Below are positions 57,723 to 64,000 of a DNA stretch of 64,000 nucleotides, piece after piece. The stretch covers positions 104,684-168,683 of the forward strand of contig NW_025955045.1 of the NCBI RefSeq assembly GCF_022376445.1, written 5' to 3'. A model generated the notes under the pieces. That model ran no database searches, was not told the origin of the DNA, and saw only the letters and a list, made by a program, of their open reading frames with translations. The number at the start of each line of letters is the position of its first letter. Position 1 is the stretch's first letter. The position numbers and the translations under genes were made by a program. Source of the DNA: Fomitopsis serialis. Its lineage: Eukaryota; Basidiomycota; Agaricomycetes; Polyporales; Fomitopsidaceae.

Positions 57723-59380
57723 TTACTTCCCCCGCGATCGCACGCTCCTCGCATCCCCGTCCGGCACAAACTCCGCACCAAACTCGAGCGGGGGCAGCGG
57801 GGCGAGTGGGGGAAGCTGGCGAGGCATGGACCGCTCGCTCATCACGCTGCTCGACCGTGTGCGCGTGCCCGCGCTGAGGCTCGATTGCCGGCTGACCGCG
57901 CCCGCCTGCACGAACGGCGACGCGGGGAGCGGCCGGAGCGCGGGGCTGTCGCGCTTCCTGACGATCGGCGGGAGGTGCTGGTGCGACTGGGCTTCGTGCT
58001 GGGTGTGTGACTGAGACTGAGAGTGTGGCCGTGCGCCGGCGGGCGCGCCGGGGACGGGGAGCGGCCGGATGGGGCGCGCGGAGGGCGGGGGCGAGAGCGG
58101 GGACGGCGAGCCCGTGAACGGCGGCGGGCTACGCTCGAGCTGCATGCTCCTCCGGCGCTGCCACGTCGACGGGCCCGCCTCGCCGTACTCTGGGATGCGT
58201 GGCTGGATGCCCGCATGCGTCGCGCCGTGGCTGGGCGTGCCGGATCGCGTCACAGTCCCGTGCGACGCGGAGTGACTGCCCTGGGTGGCTGCGGCAGATG
58301 AGGGGTGGCGGTGGCGCAGCTCGGTCGTGCTCATGCTCATGCGGCGGGCAGCGTCGGTCGGACGCTCCGTGGGCGACAGGTCGGGTATCGGTGCGAGCGA
58401 GACGGAGCTCGCACGCGAGCGGGACGCAGGGACGGCCAGGGAGGGGTATCGGTGCGTGCTCGTGGACGCGTGCGCGGACTGCGTGCCTGAGAGGAGGCTG
58501 GTCTGGAAGGCGGCGGTGAGCGGGACGGCCGTCGTCGTCGACGAGCGGGGCGATAGGTGATGGCAGAGGGCGCGGTATGACTGGCGGTGACGCTCGGGCG
58601 TCGTCTGGTTGTGCTGCCGCGGAAGTTTGGTTCGTATTGATCAGGCGAGGACGGCGGCGATGGTAGTTGCCGCAATGGGGGCGGACCGGCGCTGGGGGTG
58701 CCATCCTCGATGAGGGGCTCCATGCCTGTGCGCGCGGTGCCCGGCCGGGAACGGCTCGCACCCCTGGACATGGTGAAGACGGGCGAGACGGGGCTGAGGG
58801 GGTACATGCCAACATGGAGGGCAGCGTCCGAGCTGGTTGCGGGCATAGATGAGTACGACCCTCCTCCAGGAGCTGTGCTGGCGCCAATCTTGGACGGGAG
58901 CCCCGGGGGCGTCGGACTGAGTTTCAACGCCCCCGCTGACATTTGGGCGTCGTCGACCTCCTGTTGCCGTCCCGTGTCGCCGCGGTCCATGTCCGGGTCG
59001 TCGAGGCCGGGGTGCGAGGTGGTGGCGGCGTCGGTGCGGAAGGAGTATAGGCCGGCCTCTTGAAGTGAATCAACGCTTGTGTTCTTCGAGCGGAGATCTG
59101 ACCAGCTTATGGTCGACACTGGATCGATGAGGGGCAGGAGCACGTCCGGACCGGCTGGGATCTCGAGCTGCTGCATCTTTTGATGACGGGAAGATGATCG
59201 CCGAGAAGGAAGTATTCCACTCTCCACGTCCTCCCGGCCGCCCATACGCCTGCGCCTCCGCCCTTGGCGCCGCGCAACGGGAACGACAACGACCACGAGC
59301 AGAGCGATCAGCGCCATCCCGCCCAAAACGCCCAGCACAACGCCGCTGTTGACTGAGCGCGTCTGCCCATCTCCGGGAGC
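57723..59380 (-). CDS. Single-pass membrane protein with Ser/Pro-rich tail, 5' end unresolved
   Basis: The exon beginning 59380 (after a CCATTAG acceptor) encodes a short lumenal stretch, then one membrane helix (VVLGVLGGMALIALLVVVVV) followed by basic stop-transfer residues RRQGRRRRR. A cytoplasmic tail of about 500 residues rich in Ser, Pro and Thr ends DARSVRSRGK at 57723. This layout resembles fungal Skg6/Axl2-type or mucin-like anchored proteins; that comparison is loose. Near 58625 the frame with sensible composition changes (from QYEPNF to one reading ERHRQSYRALCHHL), with no clear intron, so a frameshift or sequencing error is possible. Upstream exons probably lie at about 59.4-59.55 kb, where donors GTGAGT and GTAAGT are present, but I could not find a signal peptide or start codon. 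Confidence 0.6.
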
Positions 59381-60961
59381 CTAATGGCGAGCTGATTAGC
59401 GCTGTCTCTTCTCGGACGTGAAACTCGGACTCACGCAGTTTGCGCATTCGGGTCTGATCATGGACGTAAACGGTCGTAAGTACTTACAAAGACGCGTTGT
59501 CTGGCCTCGTGAGTGCTGCGATAATCGTTGTGGGCGACGTGAAGAAGAGTGAGGAGATGCGGCGTGCGCTGGACACGCCCTCTATAGGTGCTACGACGCT
59601 CGGCCCCCCACTCGCCACTCGCCACCGAGACCCACCTGCATGTAAGCGCATGACGCTACCTACACTTGCTCACCTCCACGCGAAGGGCGCGCGAGTAGAG
59701 ATGGAGCAGAGCTACAGCAGGCGCCGCAGCCCAGTGGTGTGTTCCCATAACAGGCAGCTGTTGTTCTCACCGCGAGCATATCTACCAGACGCACACTGCA
59801 TGGGCAGCGGCCAACTGCAGGTGTCCCGTTCTGCGGCTCATGACCACGCGCACGCCGGCGAACGTCCGACATCACGCCAGTCAGAGAAGGTTTTCGGCCT
59901 GGCAGATTATCGTCGCATCGGTATGCACGCGTCTCACAGCGAAGCAAAGCCTATAGTCGCAGAACTGATTCAGTTGAGCATATGATGATGGACTGCGTCG
60001 CCAGCGGACACTGACCTTGTGGGTGGACGGGTGAGTCCATCCGCCCGCGACTCGCAGCATCAGCGAAACCCTCTCCTTCGTCCGTGATGAACAGTCTCAA
60101 AAGCGCCATATCAGGGCAATTAGAAGTCTCCCCGGCCACGCACAACCCAGCAGAACCGTCCAGCGTGGCCTGTGCATCGCCTCGCCACGCTCTCATCACA
60201 TCCTGGAATCTTTGTTCATCAAGGGCGTGGCCAATCAGCGATCACAGAAAGGTCAGTCAACGTGACCGCGGAGAATGTACTTACTGTATAACAGGGACAT
60301 CGAGACCGCTGGACGCACTTCTCGCACTGACTTTGCAAAGAAGCCCGTCGAGCCCGAGGGTCGGAATGAGGTGTGTTCCACATGACTTCTGCTGCTCGAT
60401 TGACAGGTAATTTCCCGTCGATGCCAGCGCGTAGGAATCGCAGTGCGCGTGCTGTGTTCTATGTGCACGAGATACACGTAGAATCTGGCTTCCACCGAAG
60501 GCAGACCGCAATGACGGTGTCTCGTTCAACGATAACTAGTCGTGTTCGTGATACACGCAGCAGGTTGTAGTCCGACGTGGCAGGGCGCTTGCAACCCGAA
60601 GCCCTGCAATCTGCATTCTGGGATGTTCAGAGGGACGCCCAGGAAAGCGGACAGCGGTAGTCAAGCAACTGCTGAATGAGGCCCCGAATGGGAGCACCCA
60701 TCTGATTTCCCCAGCAGTGTGGAATTGGGAACCTGGCATCTCTTCAACATATCCGCGGCTTGGGCAGCAACTTCTCTCCTCGACAAGGTAGTCACGAGAG
60801 CAAGCAGAATAGGCATCGCCCTGACAATACACTCCTTCGTATGCATGTATGAGGAAGCCACACCTTCCGCCGGGAGGTCAGGACCACTGAATCAAACCTC
60901 TGATAGCATCCGCTCGCCAGACTCCATTTCCTTCAAGTGGTATACCTGAGCCAACCGAAGC
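59381..60961. other. Interval with possible minus-strand exons, no gene assigned
   Basis: A minus-strand stretch at 60.21-60.01 kb has protein-like composition (GLCVAGETSNCPDMALLRLF). Another at 60.86-60.75 kb reads ILLALVTTLSRREVAAQAAD. A third at 60.42-60.29 kb ends at a GTAAGT donor. They could be exons of one uncharacterised gene, but the phases do not join convincingly. The upstream exons of the membrane protein may also start here. Confidence 0.3.
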
Positions 60962-63138
60962 TCACACGCCCGTCACTTCCAGCAGATACTCTAACGGAAG
61001 ACATCACCATGAGTCAAGAAGCTATCGTCGGACGCACACCAGCGGCACTCACCTCTCGTCAGCTCAAATGCAGCAAACGTACTCGCGGCGGCAGGTATGC
61101 TTCACAGACGCGCATGAGTATCACGCCACAGCCCGTAATCACACTTCGTACCTTCGCAGGACTACGCAGATAGATGAGCACGGACAGTCAATCAGCGCAA
61201 CGCTCGTGCTGCTCATCGATGGAACACGTACGCGACGGAGAAAGCCCACGAAACAGCCCGGTCCTGCAGGAAGTGAACGTTTCAGCGCAAGGAGGCCGCA
61301 TCAAGACACAGGGACGCCCACCATCCACTCTCCAATACAATGGTCTTCAGCTCGCGTGCAATGTATTGGACCGGCGTACCCGTGGGCGGCGTCGCCCGGA
61401 GCTGTACGCGGGACTTGACGACATCTGCGCAACGCGTCAGCGGGGTGATGCTTGAATACACGCGGGGGATCATCACCACCCACCCAACGGATAGCACGCC
61501 AGCCAATATGCAATCTGCACCCCGGTCAGCTAGGTGTCCCGACGAGCGACGGGCGACTCACCCCGCCCGTAGAGCCGCTCGCGAGCAGGGCCCACACCGG
61601 GATCTGGCTCCCATACCTCTGCGTGAAGTTGCGCTTCGAAAACTCAAACGCTGGGAATAGATAATCAGACGGTCGCCGCACAGGTACGGCTCGCATCCAC
61701 CCGGTCGAACTCACCAGTATAAAACCTGCATCACGCCGCGCGTGTGATCTCGAGAGCTCAGCGGGGCAGAACACCGCGGAGCACCGGCGCAACTCACCCA
61801 GCATAGGCCGGAATCTCCCTCGCCACAGTTACCTGCCGTGGACCATCATCGCTCAATAAGCTCCGTCGAGGACCAAGATATCAACGAGATGCGCGCACCC
61901 AATACCCGCGCATGACGCCCTTCCTGAGCCCCCACTCCTGCCACATCTCGCGCATGACGGCGCGCAACCGCTTGTCGCCTGGCGTACCGTACTGGCCCTG
62001 CATCCGCACTTTGAACATCTCCACTGCGACAACGGCGCCAATTACGGTCAGTTCTCCTCGCATCCCGCGAAGAGGGCCGCACGCACCTGGGCTGGCGAGG
62101 ATCGCGTTTGCCGCACCAGCGAGCGCGCCGGCGGCCGCGATTTCCTTGAGGGACAGCTGGGGGAACGGCGAGATGATCCGCTTCGAGACGCCGTACGCGG
62201 CGAACAGGAGCGAGTTCACACCTGCGATGCCGACGAGCGGGCTCGCCATGCCTGCAATCGTTCGGTCACTGCGTTAGGCGATCATTGACTGCATCAGATC
62301 TCCGGCGACGGACCTTTGTAGAGCGCGAAGAAGCCCTCCTTGCGAACCGTCTGCGCGAGAATGTCCATGGGCCCTTTCTGAGTGGAGTTAGCAGTCGGGC
62401 TCGCACGCGTCATTTGTCTGATAGAGCGGTATCTCCAAGGGGACCTCTGGGGAAGACAGTCTCGTATGTGCCACCAGGGAGAGCGGCGCAAAAGATCGAA
62501 GAGTATGTCTGGACTGGCGAGAGTCCGTAAGACGTCATGCACGATTCAAGACCAGATACTCATCGTCCTGCGAGTGCGGACGCTGATCATGCATCCCATA
62601 GGTCAACCGCGGCGGTCATCTTCATTTCACTCATCACCTGCAACAGTCCTACCGCAGGCATAGACTCGGATTGCATCGACATGAGACGGACAGAGAGGAA
62701 GGGGACATGCGCTGACTGGGCATACGCATCCAACGACAGGTGGAATGCGTCAACGCACAGACAACCGCCGCAGATACATCTCTGCCACTGGAATGATAGG
62801 GTGGTCAACAGTGTCCCATTCTCTCGGTACCCTTGACATCCGCGCCAGGAAGTGTCTTCCTAGTCCACCCCGCTTAGACAATCCAGACCACTAAATTGCT
62901 ACTGCCTTCCTCGTACGGATAAATGAGATAAAGAAAGACAACTCACAAACATACCCTCTGTCACGCGAGGACGGTGGGCGTAAGTCCGGGGTTACTCGCG
63001 TACGCATATAAGCAGAGGCACTGAACTCGGGGCGATCTGCGCACGCGTCTTGACCGTGTCCAGCGGTTGTCCGACCAGCACTTGAGCTGCGCCTCCAACG
63101 CTGCCTGCTAGCAGCTCGTTCACCGTTTGTAGATCCAT
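60962..63138 (-). CDS. SLC25 mitochondrial carrier, 13 exons with two micro-exons
   Basis: Transports small metabolites across the inner mitochondrial membrane. Exons: 63138-63022, 62377-62314, 62251-62087, 62023-61899, 61832-61798, 61725-61715 (11 nt), 61650-61562, 61514-61484, 61424-61322, 61263-61232, 61161-61152 (10 nt), 61099-61053 and 60990-60962. All phases agree and give 285 residues. Three carrier repeats carry the signature PxD/ExxK/R: PLDTVKTRAQIAP, PVEMFKVRMQGQ and PLDVVKSRVQLR. Also seen are MASPLVGIAGVNSLLFAAYG, YWLACYP and the C-terminal IPAAASTFAAFELTRE. The sequence lies in the amino-acid/carnitine-like branch of the family by pattern; substrate unknown. The first intron (644 nt) is unusually long, and its GTGCCT donor is weak, so a small extra exon there is possible. 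Confidence 0.92.
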
Positions 63139-63596
63139 CGCTTCCGCTCAGGATAAATGAGTCAGACGATAGAAGCAGCAAGATATCGAGGCGTGTAGAC
63201 TCGGAGAAACGAGTTCGAACCAAACGTGTAGATCAGTCCAAAGCAAGGGTGTCGTAGAGTTGCAGACCAGCTGGGGCAAGTCGTCCTTGTGGGCTAGTTA
63301 TGGTGGAAGCTACCCGCCTGCTTGCCAGTGTCGCGGCTGGTGAGAGGCAGCTCAGAGCAGTTCAACAGCATTTCGACCTGATTTCGACTGAATGACGATT
63401 CAGGCATGCGATGTGGCGGAATCAGCGGTGTTGAGGGTCTCACTGCCACTCAATTCTTGTGAACAAAGTCTTTGGGGGCCGCCGCTGAGCTATTTTTCCC
63501 ACAGTCAGTGAAGCAAATTGCGGAATACAATGGATCCTAATCTCCTTGTAAGCAGGTAAGTAAGCGAGTACAGGACTGCGATCCTCATCCGTGACC
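63139..63596. promoter_or_regulatory. Divergent promoter region, carrier (-) and REX4-like gene (+)
   Basis: 458 bp between two divergent start codons, so both promoters must lie here. No TATA box or known binding site can be assigned with confidence. Confidence 0.45.
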
Positions 63597-64000
63597 ATGT
63601 CTCTCCAGACAACCACTGCGCAAAAGCCATCTTCGAACTGGCTCGCTTTGAAGAAGGTACTGATTTGTGAAGGCAAATGAGTCTTCTCTCTTTAACAATC
63701 CTCGTTCGTCCAGCGATTGCCCATAGCACCATCCACATCCGACTCGAGCAAGTCTGCAACACCACCGCCCAAGAAGAAGCGGAAAACTTGGCATGAAAGT
63801 GAACGGGCACCCGACGTCTCCTTTGTTCGCGGACAGATGCCGCTTCTGCTCGTTCCATCACCCCTACTCCATCCATAGCGGCAGACGATGAGGACCACGG
63901 TGGAGACTCAAAGTCCGTCCTCCGCAAGATGATCGCAGGCGAACTCAAATACTCCCCACCCACCAACTGTGAGCACGCATGCTTCACACCTTCCAAACTA
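63597..64000 (+). CDS. REX4: REX4-like RNA exonuclease, 5' part only
   Basis: Partial, cut by the window edge. Exon 1, 63597-63656, reads MSLQTTTAQKPSSNWLALKK, the short NWxALxK motif found at the start of fungal REX4 proteins. After a 57-nt intron (GTACTG...CCAG) exon 2 starts at 63714 with LPIAPSTSDSSKSA and a nuclear signal PPPKKKRKTW. A further short intron (GTGAAC...GACAG, about 63801-63838) is needed to reach AADDEDHGGDSKSVLRKM, which leads into IAGELKYSPPTN and a GTGAGC donor at about 63970. The DEDD exonuclease domain itself would lie beyond the window. REX4 works in ribosomal RNA processing in the nucleolus. The call rests on the N-terminal pattern only. A minus-strand frame over the same bases is a shadow. 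Confidence 0.6.

Noticed and set aside
63505..63996. 163-residue minus-strand frame
   Set aside because: It opposes the REX4-like exons, whose NWLALKK motif, nuclear signal and splice sites are better supported.

Overview
The window is nuclear DNA of a basidiomycete, most likely a wood-inhabiting agaricomycete such as a polypore. The evidence is the many short (about 50-60 nt) GT-AG introns, GC- and CpG-rich host genes, and three gene families characteristic of agaricomycete genomes: a KDZ transposase, a Plavaka transposase and a DUF6698 protein. It splits at about 32.87 kb into a CpG-poor, repeat-filled half on the left and a gene-dense, CpG-rich half on the right.

Left half (1-32.87 kb). 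The substrate is an array of related, AT-richer units of about 1.5-2.8 kb (units at 1, 14.74, 16.33, 18.36 and 19.87 kb), nearly devoid of CG dinucleotides. Younger, CpG-rich elements are embedded in it. (i) An 11.95-kb KDZ DNA transposon (2785-14738) has 0.6-0.8 kb terminal inverted repeats, a transposase with two apparent frameshifts and two companion genes. The second companion is split by a 1.8-kb insertion that itself carries an intact 216-codon gene. (ii) A 2.7-kb hAT-like non-autonomous element (24902-27613) has 17-bp inverted ends and an 8-bp target duplication. It carries a second copy of a repeat found inside the KDZ element. (iii) A tRNA-derived SINE (28238-28619) has a perfect 16-bp target duplication. 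Decayed multi-copy coding sequence lies at 22.3-24.3 and 30.4-31.3 kb, and a degenerate minisatellite (about 32.0-32.66 kb) marks the border with the gene-rich half.

Right half (32.9-64 kb). In order: NAD(H) kinase (+); a small conserved protein (-); a DUF6698 gene and an apparently intact Plavaka transposase (both -); a coiled-coil protein with a frameshift (+); an Asteroid/XPG-family nuclease-like gene (-) with a tRNA-Leu gene upstream; a microcephalin-like BRCT protein (-); a conserved hypothetical gene with a long intron (+); a single-pass membrane protein (-); a 13-exon SLC25 mitochondrial carrier with two micro-exons (-); and the 5' end of a REX4-like RNA exonuclease (+) cut by the window edge. 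Most host exon joins were checked by eye for splice sites and reading phase.

The genes do not form one pathway. The functional themes are transposition with lineage-specific companion genes, NADP supply and metabolite transport in mitochondria, and nucleic-acid metabolism and genome maintenance (XPG-like, BRCT, REX4). No TET/JBP dioxygenase, CRISPR array, rRNA or secondary-metabolite cluster was seen.
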